The translations under genes were made by a program, and so were the position numbers. A stretch of 64,000 nucleotides of DNA from Aphodovivens avicola (GTDB lineage Bacteria; Actinomycetota; Coriobacteriia; Coriobacteriales; Eggerthellaceae): contig DVGW01000002.1 of assembly GCA_018712515.1 (NCBI GenBank), forward strand, positions 1 through 64,000, given 5' to 3'. The stretch's first letter is position 1. The number at the start of each line of letters is the position of its first letter. Positions 17,432-26,238 of this stretch are shown one piece after another. Under the pieces are notes generated by a model. That model had not been told where the DNA came from. It searched no databases and saw nothing but the letters and a program-made list of their open reading frames with translations.

Positions 17432-18754
17432 CTACTCCTCAAACGGCGAAATTGCCAAACAAGCGTTGTGGCCGCCGAAGCCGAGGCTGTTGGACAGCGC
17501 GACCTTCTGCTTGCGGCCGGAGATCGCCTCCTGCACCACCGCAACCGCGCAATCCGGATCCGCCTCAGCGAATCCACAGGTGGGCGGAACGCAGTCGTTG
17601 GCGACGGACAGCGCCGTGACGATGGCCTCCAGCGCGCCGGCGGCGCCGAGCGTGTGGCCGAGCGAGCCTTTGACCGACGTGACGGGGATGCGGGAGCCCG
17701 CCTCCTCGCCGGCCAGCGCGATGAGCGCGTGCGACTCGGTGGAGTCGTTGGCGGGCGTGCCCGTGCCGTGGGCGTTCAGATGCCCGATCTCCTCGGGGGC
17801 GAAACCGCCCTCCTCGAGCGCCTGCTCCATGGCGCGGCGGATGCCCTCGCCGTCGGGCGAGGGGGCCGTCATGTGGTAGGCGTCACCCGTGGCGCCGTAG
17901 CCGGTCACCTCGGCGATGATGCCGGCGCCGCGCGCGAGCGCATGCTCGAGCGACTCCAGCACGACCGCGCCCGCGCCCTCGCCGGCGACGAAGCCGCCGC
18001 GGCGCACGTCGAACGGCAGCGAGGCGCACTGCGGATCCTCGGCCTTGGTGAGCGCGCTCAGGTTGGTGAAGCCCGCGATGCAGATCGGGGAGATGCTCTC
18101 CTCGGTGCCGCCCGCGAGCGCGACGTCGGCGTAGCCGTGGCGGATGTCGCGCAGCGCGGTGCCGATGCTGTTGGCGCCGGTCGCGCACGCGGTCACGATG
18201 TCGAGGCACTCGCCTTTCATGCCGTAACGGATCGCCAGCGTGCCGGCAGCGATGTTGCCGATCATCGTCGGGACGAACAGCGGGTTCACGCGCTTGGGGC
18301 CCTTTTGGATCAGCGTGGTGAAGCTGCTTTGCAGCTCGTCGATGCCGCCGATGCCCGAGCCGAACACCACGGCGACGCGCGCGGGATCCTCCTGCTCCAT
18401 GTCGAGGCCGGCCATCTCGAGGGCCTCGTCGGACGCCACGATGGCGTACTGGACGAAGCGCTCGAAGCGGCGCGCCTCCTTCTTGCTCAACCCGTGCTCG
18501 GTGGGATCGAAATCGCGAACCTCGCCGGCGATGTGCACCTCGTACTCGTCCGTGTCGAAGCGCTGGATCGTATCGATGCAGCATTTCTTGCCGTAGACGG
18601 CATCCCACAGCGCCTCGACGCCCACGCCGGCGGGCGAGATGGCGCCCATGCCGGTGATGACGACGCGGTGCGTGCCGTCGGGACGGCGCGTCTGGATGCC
18701 CGAGGGATCGGTGGGAACCGTGCCCTTCAGCTTGAAAGCGGTCTGCTCGCTCAT
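17432..18754 (-). CDS. fabF: 3-oxoacyl-ACP synthase II FabF
   Basis: Condensing enzyme that elongates acyl-ACP with malonyl-ACP. The 440-residue protein has the catalytic triad Cys in VTACATGANSIG, His in HLNAHGTGTPANDSTE and His in SVKGSLGHTLGAAGA, plus the C-terminal NSLGFGGHNA. About 30 residues precede the usual family start (RVVITGMGAISP). The ATG overlaps the fabG stop (ATGA), indicating coupled translation. No fabH is seen in the window, so initiation must be supplied from elsewhere. Confidence 0.96.
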   Translation of the reverse strand: MSEQTAFKLKGTVPTDPSGIQTRRPDGTHRVVITGMGAISPAGVGVEALWDAVYGKKCCIDTIQRFDTDEYEVHIAGEVRDFDPTEHGLSKKEARRFERFVQYAIVASDEALEMAGLDMEQEDPARVAVVFGSGIGGIDELQSSFTTLIQKGPKRVNPLFVPTMIGNIAAGTLAIRYGMKGECLDIVTACATGANSIGTALRDIRHGYADVALAGGTEESISPICIAGFTNLSALTKAEDPQCASLPFDVRRGGFVAGEGAGAVVLESLEHALARGAGIIAEVTGYGATGDAYHMTAPSPDGEGIRRAMEQALEEGGFAPEEIGHLNAHGTGTPANDSTESHALIALAGEEAGSRIPVTSVKGSLGHTLGAAGALEAIVTALSVANDCVPPTCGFAEADPDCAVAVVQEAISGRKQKVALSNSLGFGGHNACLAISPFEE

Positions 18755-19521
18755 AACGACATACCTCCGTCGATGCAGATTACCTGTCCGGTGATGTAGC
18801 CCGAGCCCTCGCTCGCGAGGAAGCGCACCAGCGCGGCGACCTCCTCGGCCGTTCCGAAGCGCTTCGCCGCGATGCGCTCGCCGATGGCGGCGCGCTGCTT
18901 CTCGGAAAGCGCGTCGGTCATGTCGGTCTCGATGAAGCCGGGGGCGACGGCGTTGCAGGTGATGTTGCGGCCCGCAAGCTCGCGCGCGATGGACTTGGTC
19001 AGGCCGATGACGCCCGCTTTGGAGGCGGCGTAGTTGGCCTGCCCGGCGTTGCCCGCCACGCCCACGACGCTGCTCATGTTGACGATGCGGCCGTAGCGCT
19101 GCTTCATCATGCGCTGCGCCGCCGCGCGGCAGCAGTTGAACGTGCCCTTGAGGTTGACGTCGATGACGGCGTCGAAGTCCTCGTCCTTCATGCGGGCGAG
19201 CAGCCCGTCGCGGGTGATGCCCGCGTTGTTGACGAGCACGTCGATGCGGCCGAACTCCTCGAAGGCGGCCTCGATGAGGCCCTTGGCCTGCTCGGGGTCG
19301 GCGACGTTGGCGACGCGCGCGATGACCTTGACGCCATGCGCGGCCGCAAGCTCGTCGGCCAGGGCGCCCGCCGCCTCGAGGCCCGACTCGCTCGAGCAGT
19401 TGACGCACACGTTGTAGCCGGCGCCCGCCAGCTTCTCGGCGATCGCGCGGCCGATGCCGCGGCTGGAGCCGGTCACGACCGCCGCGCGGACGGTCTTGCC
19501 GGTTTCGGTGTCGACAGCCAT
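18751..19521 (-). CDS. fabG: 3-oxoacyl-ACP reductase FabG
   Basis: NADPH-dependent reduction of 3-oxoacyl-ACP. The 256-residue short-chain dehydrogenase has the TGSSRGIGRAIAEKL cofactor motif, NNAGITRDGL, the catalytic Ser in MSSVVGVAGNAGQ and YAASKAG with Tyr and Lys, and IDGGMSL at the C-terminus. It lies four bases after fabD and overlaps fabF by four bases, in the standard fabK-fabD-fabG-fabF order. Confidence 0.96.
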   Translation of the reverse strand: MAVDTETGKTVRAAVVTGSSRGIGRAIAEKLAGAGYNVCVNCSSESGLEAAGALADELAAAHGVKVIARVANVADPEQAKGLIEAAFEEFGRIDVLVNNAGITRDGLLARMKDEDFDAVIDVNLKGTFNCCRAAAQRMMKQRYGRIVNMSSVVGVAGNAGQANYAASKAGVIGLTKSIARELAGRNITCNAVAPGFIETDMTDALSEKQRAAIGERIAAKRFGTAEEVAALVRFLASEGSGYITGQVICIDGGMSL

Positions 19522-19525
19522 TTCC

Positions 19526-20506
19526 CTACTCCCTTCCGGCCGCGCCGTAGGTCTCGACGCAGGCGTTGAAGCTGGATTCGTTCTGGACGCACTCGCGTCC
19601 GAGCTCCTTGTCGATGCGCTTGACGAGGTTCATGAGGACCCCGCCGAAGCCCACCTCGACGAACGTGCCCGCGCCGGCTTCCGCCAGGTTGCGCACGCAC
19701 TGCACGAAGCGCACCGGATGCGTCATCTGGAGCGCGAGGTGCTCGCGCGCGGATGCGGCGGTCAGCGGCGCCGCGTCGACGTTGCAGATGAGCGGGATGC
19801 GCGGATCGGAGAACGAGACGCCCTCCATGTAGGCGGCCAGCCCCTCGGCGGCCTCCTCCATCAGCGGGCTGTGGAACGCGCCCGACGTCTTCAGGCGCGA
19901 CGCGCGCTTGCCCATGGCGGCCCACTCCTCCTCGGCGCGCGCGATCGCCTCGGGCTCGCCGGAGATGACGACCTGGCCGGGGCTGTTGTAGTTCGCGGGG
20001 ACGAGCACCTGGCCCTGGGCGCAGCGCTCGCAGAGCTCCTCGACCTCCTCGTCGGTGCCCTTGAGAAGCGCGCTCATGGCGCCGGGATGCTTCTCGGCGG
20101 CCTGGGCCATCAAGTCGGTGCGGCGGCGCACCAGCGCGAACGTCTCCTCGTCGGAAAGCATGCCGGCCACCGCCAGCGCGCCGATCTGGCCCAGCGAGAA
20201 TCCGAGCGCGGCGGCGGGCTCGACGCCGCGCGCCTCGAGGGCGTGCGCGATGCCGACGGACAGCGCGCAAAGCGCGGGCTGGGCGAAGCGCGTGTCGTTG
20301 ATGCGATCGGGATCGTCGGAGCAGACCAGGTCGGCGACGTCGAACCCGAACGCCTCGGAGGCGCGGGAGAACGCCGCGGCGACCTCGGGAACGCCCAGCA
20401 GGTCGGCGCCCATGCCGGGCTTCTGGGAGCCCTGGCCCGACAGCATGAACGCGATGCTGCCGGCGGGCAGCTCGAGCGCGGGCGCGCCCGTCGTGATCTC
20501 AGCCAT
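19526..20506 (-). CDS. fabD: Malonyl-CoA:ACP transacylase FabD
   Basis: Loads malonyl groups onto ACP. The 326-residue protein has FMLSGQGSQKPGMGADLLG near the start, the nucleophile elbow as GFSLGQIGALAVAGM, and the catalytic His in TSGAFHSPLM. The elbow is GFSLG rather than the usual GHSLG; the Ser is kept, but the flanking His is Phe. Otherwise the protein is standard in length and arrangement. It follows fabK by 12 bases. Confidence 0.94.
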   Translation of the reverse strand: MAEITTGAPALELPAGSIAFMLSGQGSQKPGMGADLLGVPEVAAAFSRASEAFGFDVADLVCSDDPDRINDTRFAQPALCALSVGIAHALEARGVEPAAALGFSLGQIGALAVAGMLSDEETFALVRRRTDLMAQAAEKHPGAMSALLKGTDEEVEELCERCAQGQVLVPANYNSPGQVVISGEPEAIARAEEEWAAMGKRASRLKTSGAFHSPLMEEAAEGLAAYMEGVSFSDPRIPLICNVDAAPLTAASAREHLALQMTHPVRFVQCVRNLAEAGAGTFVEVGFGGVLMNLVKRIDKELGRECVQNESSFNACVETYGAAGRE

Positions 20507-20518
20507 GGCGCCGCTCCC

Positions 20519-21505
20519 CTATTCCGCGGCGCCGGCGAGCATGCGGCCGCCGCGCGCGTTGAGGGCCGCGACCTGCTCGAGGCTCAGGCCGCACAGCGCC
20601 TCGGCCTCGGAGACGATCTCGTCGATGACGTCCTTCGCCGTCTTGCGCTCGCGCACCAGCGCGGCGATCTGGCCGGCCATCATCGAGCCGTTGTCCACAT
20701 CGCCCTCAACCGCGCGGCGCAGGCTGCCCAGGTACATCTGCTCGAGCTCGTCGCCGTTTTTGGCCATGTCGCCCTCGAGGGAGCGGACCTTGCGCGAGAA
20801 CTTGTTCTTCAGGCAGCGCGCCGGATGGCCGCTGCCGCGTCCGGTGACGATGGTGTCGGAGTCCTTAGCCGCCAGGACGCGCTCCTTGTACGCGTCGGCG
20901 ACGGTGCACTCCTCCACGGTCAGGAAGCGCGTGCCCATCTGGACGCCCTCGGCGCCAAGCATGAACGCGGCCGCGAAGCCGCGCCCGTCCGCGACGCCGC
21001 CCGCGCCGATGACGGGGATGGAGACCGCCTCGCGCACCGACGGGAGCAGCGCCATCGTGGTGAGCTCGCCGATGTGGCCGCCCGACTCGGTGCCCTCGGC
21101 GACGACGGCGTCGGCACCCAGGCGCTCCATGCGCACGGCCAGCGCCGTGGAGGCGACGACCGGGATGACCTTGATGCCGGCCTCCTTCCACATCTCCATG
21201 TAGTTGGCGGGGCTGCCCGCGCCCGTGGTGACGACGTCGACCTTGAGCTCGCAGAGGAGCTTGGCGAGCTCGCCGGCGTTGGGATCCATCAGCATCACGT
21301 TGGCGCCGATGGGCTTGCTCGTGATCTCGCGCGCCTGGCGCACCTGGTCCTCGACCCAGTCGAGCGGCGCGCCGCCGCAGGCGATGATGCCCAGGCCGCC
21401 CGCCTCGCTCACCGCGCCCGCCAGGCTGGCGTTCGCGATGCGCGCCATGGCGCCTTGGATGATGGGCGCCTCGATGCCCAGAAGCTCCGTGACCCTCGTC
21501 TTCAT
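20519..21505 (-). CDS. fabK: Enoyl-ACP reductase II FabK (FMN)
   Basis: FMN- and NADH-dependent enoyl-ACP reductase, the triclosan-tolerant alternative to FabI. The 328-residue protein has the nitronate-monooxygenase-like TIM barrel with IEAPIIQGAMARIANASLAG, GLGIIACGG, EGTESGGHIGE, IPVIGAGGVADGRG and GAEGVQMGTRFL. It begins the fabK-fabD-fabG-fabF run, 241 bases downstream of acpP and after the acpP terminator, so it needs either read-through or its own promoter. Confidence 0.95.
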   Translation of the reverse strand: MKTRVTELLGIEAPIIQGAMARIANASLAGAVSEAGGLGIIACGGAPLDWVEDQVRQAREITSKPIGANVMLMDPNAGELAKLLCELKVDVVTTGAGSPANYMEMWKEAGIKVIPVVASTALAVRMERLGADAVVAEGTESGGHIGELTTMALLPSVREAVSIPVIGAGGVADGRGFAAAFMLGAEGVQMGTRFLTVEECTVADAYKERVLAAKDSDTIVTGRGSGHPARCLKNKFSRKVRSLEGDMAKNGDELEQMYLGSLRRAVEGDVDNGSMMAGQIAALVRERKTAKDVIDEIVSEAEALCGLSLEQVAALNARGGRMLAGAAE

Positions 21506-21700
21506 ACCGATGAATCCTTTCGCAGTTGCTCGCGACCGCCCTTGTCCGCGCGGCGCTGAATGTGTGTGGTTGCGGTGCCGATCCTCATGCCGTCAGCGCT
21601 ATTATCGCGATGCGATGCGCGGGGCGGCGCCGTTCGCTGCGTCCGCCCTCTTCGCGCGGCGCGCAAATGCGCGATGCGGCGCCGTTCGGCCGAAATGCTG

Positions 21701-21728
21701 AAAAGGGGGGCCGCGAGCGCGGCCCCCC
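21701..21728 (-). terminator. Intrinsic terminator of acpP
   Basis: On the minus strand a 10-bp perfect stem GGGGGGCCGC / GCGGCCCCCC with a 4-base loop is followed by TTTTC. It lies 18 bases after the acpP stop, upstream of fabK, and probably sets the ratio of ACP to enzyme transcripts. Confidence 0.88.
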
Positions 21729-21746
21729 GATCGAAACCAGAGAGAT

Positions 21747-21968
21747 CTACTTGAGGGAGTCGATGTGGGCGACCAGCTGGCCGATGGTCTCGATGCCCTC
21801 GGGCTCGCCGAACTCGATCTCGCACTTCTCCTCGAGGTCGCAGATGAGCTCCATCATGTCGAGGGAGTCGATGCCGAGCGCCTCCATCGTGGCCTCCTCG
21901 GTGATCTGATCGGCGTCGATGTCGAGATTCTCGGACAGCACTTCCTTGACGGTGTCGATCGTAGCCAT
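21747..21968 (-). CDS. acpP: Acyl carrier protein
   Basis: Carries growing acyl chains on 4'-phosphopantetheine. The 73-residue acidic protein has the attachment Ser in LGIDSLDMMELICDLEE. The ribosome binding site is GGAAAGGAA. It is flanked upstream by an inverted repeat overlapping its promoter and downstream by a strong terminator, so it can be made in excess of the Fab enzymes. Confidence 0.97.
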   Translation of the reverse strand: MATIDTVKEVLSENLDIDADQITEEATMEALGIDSLDMMELICDLEEKCEIEFGEPEGIETIGQLVAHIDSLK

Positions 21969-21982
21969 GTTCGTTCCTTTCC

Positions 21983-22006
21983 GACTGTCAAATTAGTTTG
22001 ATAGTC
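21983..22006 (-). promoter_or_regulatory. Putative FabT operator at the acpP promoter
   Basis: A 24-nt inverted repeat with 10-bp arms and one mismatch (GACTGTCAAA / TTTGATAGTC), including TCAAATTAGTTTGA in the centre, lies 15 bases before the acpP ATG in an AT-rich patch where the promoter must be. TCAAA/TTTGA half-sites are typical of FabT-type MarR regulators, and a FabT-like gene is the next gene upstream. The order of half-sites is inverted relative to the streptococcal site as I remember it, so the assignment is tentative. Confidence 0.6.
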
Positions 22007-22087
22007 TAAGTAATTACCATGGGGCACATTTTACCGGCTATGGGAACCCCTTTCAACACCTACCGCCCGCCCTCCACTATTTCTGCG

Positions 22088-22162
22088 GCGAATGGGAAAA
22101 GGGGACGTTCGCGTCTTCTCGTTTTCGCGAAGACGGGGAGCGGCGGGCGTCCCCTTTCTCGT
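22088..22162. repeat. GGGGACG palindrome repeat downstream of fabT
   Basis: Outer arms AAAGGGGACG / CGTCCCCTTT and inner arms CGTCTTC / GAAGACG form a long hairpin between the fabT stop and the acpP promoter. It shares the GGGGACGnTC core with the repeats at 12214, 14013, 34564 and 39087. Confidence 0.7.
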
Positions 22163-22217
22163 TGTACGAACGCTCATATGAGAGGCGTGCTGCCACCCGT
22201 GCGCGAGGCGCTGCCGC

Positions 22218-22724
22218 TCACGCGCGCTCGTCGAAGAACGTCTTCACCTTGATGAGCGCCTCGGTGAGCACGCGCTCCTCCTCCTCGGAAAGGCCTGAGA
22301 GCGCCTCGTCGATCATCTGCTTGTGGAACAGGCCGTGCGCGCGGTAGACCAGCCGGCCCTTCTTGGTGAGCGCGACCATCACCTTGCGCCGGTCGTTCTC
22401 GTCGCGCGTGCGGCGCACGAAGCCCTTGTCGACGAGCTTGCGCACCGCCGCGTTGAGCGTCGCCATGGTGACGCACAGGCGTGCGGCGACGACGTTCATC
22501 GGATTCTGCTCATACATCCCGATCGCGACGATCGTATGCACCTCGGTGATGGTGAGGCCCTCGGTCAGGCGGTTGTCCAGCGAGCGCTCCTCGATGCGCA
22601 GGATGGAGTTGAACGTCCCGGAAAGCAGGTCGTCGATAGCGGAGCGTCGCTCCGAAGCTTCAGAGAGCCCCTTTTTGCCCTGCTGTTGACTATCCGCATT
22701 CAATGCCGATTCCCTTTCAGTCAC
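22218..22724 (-). CDS. fabT: MarR-family regulator of fatty acid synthesis, FabT-like
   Basis: Probable repressor of the downstream fatty acid genes. The 168-residue protein has the winged-helix core LTITEVHTIVAIGMY, MNVVAARLCVTMATLNAAVRK, and the wing DENDRRKVMVALTKKGRLVYR followed by AHGLFHKQMIDEAL, which reads like streptococcal FabT. It begins with GTG, overlapping the stop of the LysR gene (GTGA); a TTG seven codons later with GAAAGGGA upstream is an alternative. Position before acpP-fabK-fabD-fabG-fabF matches the fabT location in streptococci. In those species acyl-ACP is the co-repressor. Confidence 0.85.
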   Translation of the reverse strand: MTERESALNADSQQQGKKGLSEASERRSAIDDLLSGTFNSILRIEERSLDNRLTEGLTITEVHTIVAIGMYEQNPMNVVAARLCVTMATLNAAVRKLVDKGFVRRTRDENDRRKVMVALTKKGRLVYRAHGLFHKQMIDEALSGLSEEEERVLTEALIKVKTFFDERA

Positions 22725-23701
22725 CGCTCTCCCCCTTCCTCCTGAACGGAATGCCTCTCAATGTAGAGAGCGCAATTCTCCGCGATGCATTCCTTGAACC
22801 GGCGCAGGTAGTCCGCCGCTTCAGGAGGAAGCGGCTTTCCTATCGGATACGCGAACCCCACGTGGAACGAAGGAGCTCCTTCGATTTCGACGAACACGCG
22901 AGAGGGAGTGCCCTTATCCACAAACCAGCTGAACGAATCCCAAAACGTCACCGCATTGCCTGCATCGACCAGCTCATAGATCATAGCAAGGTTAGATGAG
23001 TGCATCACGACTTCATCGAGCTTCAACCCATCGAGCAGGGTACCCACCAGCCGATCGAGAACCGGTTCGGTGTAGGAGGCGATGGGAAGCTGAACAAGCT
23101 CCTCGACCGTCATCGAGCACTTGCGTGGAGAGATCAGCCTGTCGGACGCCATGATCCCCAATGTTGAGCAGAATAGGGGTTCGAACCGCAGATCCTCACG
23201 CTCCCTCATCGAAGCGGCCTCTGTATCGGTCAAAACCACTAAGGCGCACACCGCCGGACGGCATGGCTCAGAGAGAGCGGAAACGATGCTTTCAAAATCC
23301 TTCTCTTCGAGGACGACCCTGCGCAGTCCCCGCGAATCGAGCTCGTCTTTCATAAGGCTGAAAAGCGCCGTGGTGATGAACGGCATAGCCCAAATGACCG
23401 CCACCTTTTGCGGAGGGGCATCCTCGGACTGCTCGCGCATGCGGGATCTCAACCGCGCATCGACATCGACGTACTCCTTCGCCAGGGGGACGAGAGCAAG
23501 TCCCGCCTTGGTGAGGTGGACGCGCTTGCCGGATCTCTCGAACAGCGAGACTCCCAGCTCCCTTTCCAAAGCGCGGATGCACTTATTAAGTCCCTGCTGC
23601 GATACGTAAAGATGCCTGCTAGCACGGGAGTACGATCCCAAACGCGCAATTTCGAGAAAATATTTCAAAGAATCGACGCGCATGGCCTTCTCCGAATTCA
23701 T
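22721..23701 (-). CDS. LysR-family transcriptional regulator
   Basis: The 326-residue protein has an N-terminal LysR helix-turn-helix (SLKYFLEIARLGSYSRASRH, LYVSQQGLNKCIRALERELG) and a C-terminal periplasmic-binding-like effector domain. The effector domain is divergent and Cys-containing. An internal Met at 23683 with GGAG six bases upstream is an alternative start. It is divergent from the molybdopterin oxidoreductase across a 329-base gap, the usual layout for a LysR activator and its target. Its codon use and GC content are lower than those of the Fab genes it precedes, so it belongs to the oxidoreductase island. The effector is unknown. Confidence 0.88.
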   Translation of the reverse strand: MNSEKAMRVDSLKYFLEIARLGSYSRASRHLYVSQQGLNKCIRALERELGVSLFERSGKRVHLTKAGLALVPLAKEYVDVDARLRSRMREQSEDAPPQKVAVIWAMPFITTALFSLMKDELDSRGLRRVVLEEKDFESIVSALSEPCRPAVCALVVLTDTEAASMREREDLRFEPLFCSTLGIMASDRLISPRKCSMTVEELVQLPIASYTEPVLDRLVGTLLDGLKLDEVVMHSSNLAMIYELVDAGNAVTFWDSFSWFVDKGTPSRVFVEIEGAPSFHVGFAYPIGKPLPPEAADYLRRFKECIAENCALYIERHSVQEEGGER

Positions 23702-24030
23702 CGATTACCACCATCTGAATAATAGCAAATCGCCCACGATGCCCCTTATCGCGAAGACCGCCGTTCGAGCCCGCGGAGAGAATTCCGCCCCGACATCGCA
23801 CCGGAAACCGAGCTCCACCCCATCGTAGAACGCCTCTCGCAATACGCCTCATACGAAAATAGAAACCTTTGGTTGCCAAAGGGGAACCAATCCCTGTTGG
23901 ACAGCACCCGTCTCGAGGTTCTAGCATTGAGACATCGGCAGCCGAACGGCGCGGGAGGGCGTCACCGGAACGATCAACGAGCTGGAAGCTCTCCTGCGAC
24001 ACCGTGCGGTATGAAGAGGAAGGAGATGCC
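23702..24030. other. Divergent regulatory region, LysR / molybdopterin oxidoreductase
   Basis: No gene is seen in these 329 bases. It must hold both promoters. Near 23866-23890 there are overlapping inverted repeats: CCTTTGG / CCAAAGG, and TTGGTT-N10-AACCAA. No confident -35/-10 pair was found. Confidence 0.55.
23869..23890 (+). promoter_or_regulatory. Candidate LysR-type operator
   Basis: TTGGTT and AACCAA are separated by 10 bases, giving a dyad containing a T-N11-A pattern of the LysR kind, about 140 bases upstream of the oxidoreductase start. A second dyad, CCTTTGG-TTG-CCAAAGG, overlaps it. Confidence 0.4.
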
Positions 24031-26238
24031 ATGGCCGTTAAGAAAACGAGGACGCAGTGCACGACCTGTCACGCCCGCTGCGGCGTGTTCGTGTACTCGG
24101 AGGGCGACAAGATCCTCCGCATCGAAGGCGATCCCGAGAATCCCAAATCGCACGGCGTTTGCTGCGGCATGGGCATGTCGGAACGCGAGATCCACAACAA
24201 TACCGAGGGACGTCTGCTCTATCCGATGAAGCGCGTAGACTGGGACCCCCACGGAGAGCGCCACACCGAGAACCGCGGTAAAAGCGAGTTCGAGCGCATC
24301 ACCTGGGATGAGGCGCTCGCGATCCTCGCCGAAGAGAGCAAGCGCATCACCGAGCAATACGGACCCCAGGCCATCATCACCGGCCAAGGAACCGGCCGTA
24401 CGTCCAACCACTGGCATATCCGCTTGAACTCCTCGCTGGGCCAGGAGGGATGGTCGCTTGTCCCCACGCACGTATGCCTCATGCCCCATATGCTCCCCAA
24501 CGCCTTCACCCTGGGAGTTTACAGCCCCGCCGACGGCGACCTCGCCAATTCCGACACCATCGTGCTGTGGGGCGAGAATCCCGCGATGGAGCGCGCCATC
24601 ACGCGCACCATCTTCGAACGTCAGCGTCAAGGCGCCAAGCTTATCGTCATCGACACACGCTTCCAGGACATGTCGAAGCACGCCGACATCGCCATCCAGC
24701 CGCGTCCCGGCACCGACGCCGCCATCGCACTCGCCCTTATCCATGAGGTCATCGAGCACGGCTGGTACGACCGCGAATGGATCGATGCCTGGACCTATGG
24801 CTTCGACCAACTGGCAGAGCGCGTCAAGGATTGGACCTGCGAGCGCGCTGCCGAGATCGCCCAGGTGGATCCCGACGACATCCGCGCCATCGCCGAGATC
24901 CTCGGCACCCACGGTCCGGTCGGCATGAAGATCGGCCTGGGGCCGGGCTGCATGCACACCAACGCCATCCAGAACGGCCGCGCCATCGCCTGTCTGCAGG
25001 GCCTGCTCGGCTGGATCGACCAGAAAGGCGGCATCAGCGTGCCGGTCTCATTCTCCGTCATGCTCGATGACAAGATCACGCTGTGGGACGACAAGGACCC
25101 CGGACGGCCCGAGCTGTTCACATTCGGCGGCGAGGAGCATCCGCTGTACAAATCGTTCGGCCGCAGCAACGACCCGCATGCCACCTTCGAGGCAATCATC
25201 ACTCAGAAGCCGCGACCGGTGCGCGCCTACGTCGCCATCGCCAATGACCCGCTTTTGTGCTACGAGAACACAAACCTCACCTATGAGGCGATGACCAGCC
25301 CCAACCTCGACATGGTAGCCGTCAAGGACTTCTATTTCTCGCCGACCGCCAAGCTCGCCGACCTCGTCCTGCCTTCGGCGGACTGGGCAGAGCGCTGCAC
25401 CTACGACGAGGAAATCGACGGCAACATGATCCTCACATTCGACCAAGCGGTTCCCGCCCCCGGGGAGTGCTGGGACGACTGGAAGTTCTTCCTGGAATGG
25501 GGAAAGCGGATCGACCCCGAGCATTGGCAGTGGGAAGACGAGAAGGACATGGTGCTGTGGCGCCTGCGCGAGTTCTACGGATTCGATATGACCTGGGAGG
25601 AATTCCAGTCCAAAAACGTCCGCTCCACTGAGCCGGGTGGCGAGATGGGAGAGGTTGTCTACGAGAAGTACAAGAAGGGCATGATGCGCCCCGACGGCAA
25701 ACCCGGATTCCCCACCCCCACCGGGCGCATCGAGTTTTGGTGCGACGCTCTGGCAGCGTTCGGCTACGACCCGCTGCCCGATTACACCGAACCCTTTGAG
25801 ACCCCGGTAAGCCAACCGGAGCTCGCCAAAGATTACCCGCTCATCGCAATCACGGGACACCGCCTGTATTCATTCTTCCACTCGGCGTGGACCAACGTCC
25901 CCTCACAGCGCAAACTCTACCCCGACCCGTTCGCGCTTGTGCATCCCGACGACGCCCAAACCTATGGCATCACCGACGGGGAGTGGATCACGATATCGTC
26001 GCCGCGCGGCAAGATCATCTCCAAAGCCCGCGTCACACGCGAGATCAAGAAGGGCGTGGTCGCCATCCCGCGTCCCGGATGGCGCGACGAATGCCCCGAG
26101 CTGGGACTCCCCGGATACGGATGGGACAAGGCCAACGGGAACATCCTGGTGCCCTCGGTGCCTGCCGAGCCGGGCTATGGCGCGACGGCAATGCGCTCGT
26201 CGCTTTGCAAGATCGAAGCCGGAAGAGGTGATCTGTAA
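24031..26238 (+). CDS. Molybdopterin-dependent oxidoreductase, DMSO reductase family, catalytic subunit
   Basis: Cytoplasmic member of the DMSO reductase superfamily with no Tat signal. The 735-residue protein starts with a [4Fe-4S] motif (Cys10, Cys13, Cys17, and Cys44 or Cys45), then FERITWDEALAILAEESKRI. Cys149 in PTHVCLMPHM sits where the metal ligand is expected, as in Cys-ligated NapA-type enzymes. Further on are VLWGENPAMER, VIDTRFQDMSKHADI, and a C-terminal cofactor domain with ITGHRLYSFFHSAW. The ATG at 24031 has AAGGAG seven bases upstream. It overlaps the Fe-S subunit gene (TAATG). The two-subunit form without a membrane anchor, next to a LysR gene, recalls catechol dehydroxylases and pyrogallol transhydroxylase-like enzymes of gut Eggerthellaceae; the substrate is not determined. 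Confidence 0.9.
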   Translation: MAVKKTRTQCTTCHARCGVFVYSEGDKILRIEGDPENPKSHGVCCGMGMSEREIHNNTEGRLLYPMKRVDWDPHGERHTENRGKSEFERITWDEALAILAEESKRITEQYGPQAIITGQGTGRTSNHWHIRLNSSLGQEGWSLVPTHVCLMPHMLPNAFTLGVYSPADGDLANSDTIVLWGENPAMERAITRTIFERQRQGAKLIVIDTRFQDMSKHADIAIQPRPGTDAAIALALIHEVIEHGWYDREWIDAWTYGFDQLAERVKDWTCERAAEIAQVDPDDIRAIAEILGTHGPVGMKIGLGPGCMHTNAIQNGRAIACLQGLLGWIDQKGGISVPVSFSVMLDDKITLWDDKDPGRPELFTFGGEEHPLYKSFGRSNDPHATFEAIITQKPRPVRAYVAIANDPLLCYENTNLTYEAMTSPNLDMVAVKDFYFSPTAKLADLVLPSADWAERCTYDEEIDGNMILTFDQAVPAPGECWDDWKFFLEWGKRIDPEHWQWEDEKDMVLWRLREFYGFDMTWEEFQSKNVRSTEPGGEMGEVVYEKYKKGMMRPDGKPGFPTPTGRIEFWCDALAAFGYDPLPDYTEPFETPVSQPELAKDYPLIAITGHRLYSFFHSAWTNVPSQRKLYPDPFALVHPDDAQTYGITDGEWITISSPRGKIISKARVTREIKKGVVAIPRPGWRDECPELGLPGYGWDKANGNILVPSVPAEPGYGATAMRSSLCKIEAGRGDL

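Noticed and set aside
14058..17879. Very long plus-strand open frame (over 1,200 codons) opposite the fatty acid genes
   Set aside because: It is antisense to recognised accDA, fabZ and fabF genes and its translation is a biased Arg/Ala/Gly-rich sequence, as expected from high third-position GC.
23869..24030. Longer N-terminus for the molybdenum enzyme carrying a Tat signal
   Set aside because: The upstream in-frame extension has no twin-Arg plus hydrophobic core, and a strong ribosome site sits directly before the ATG at 24031.
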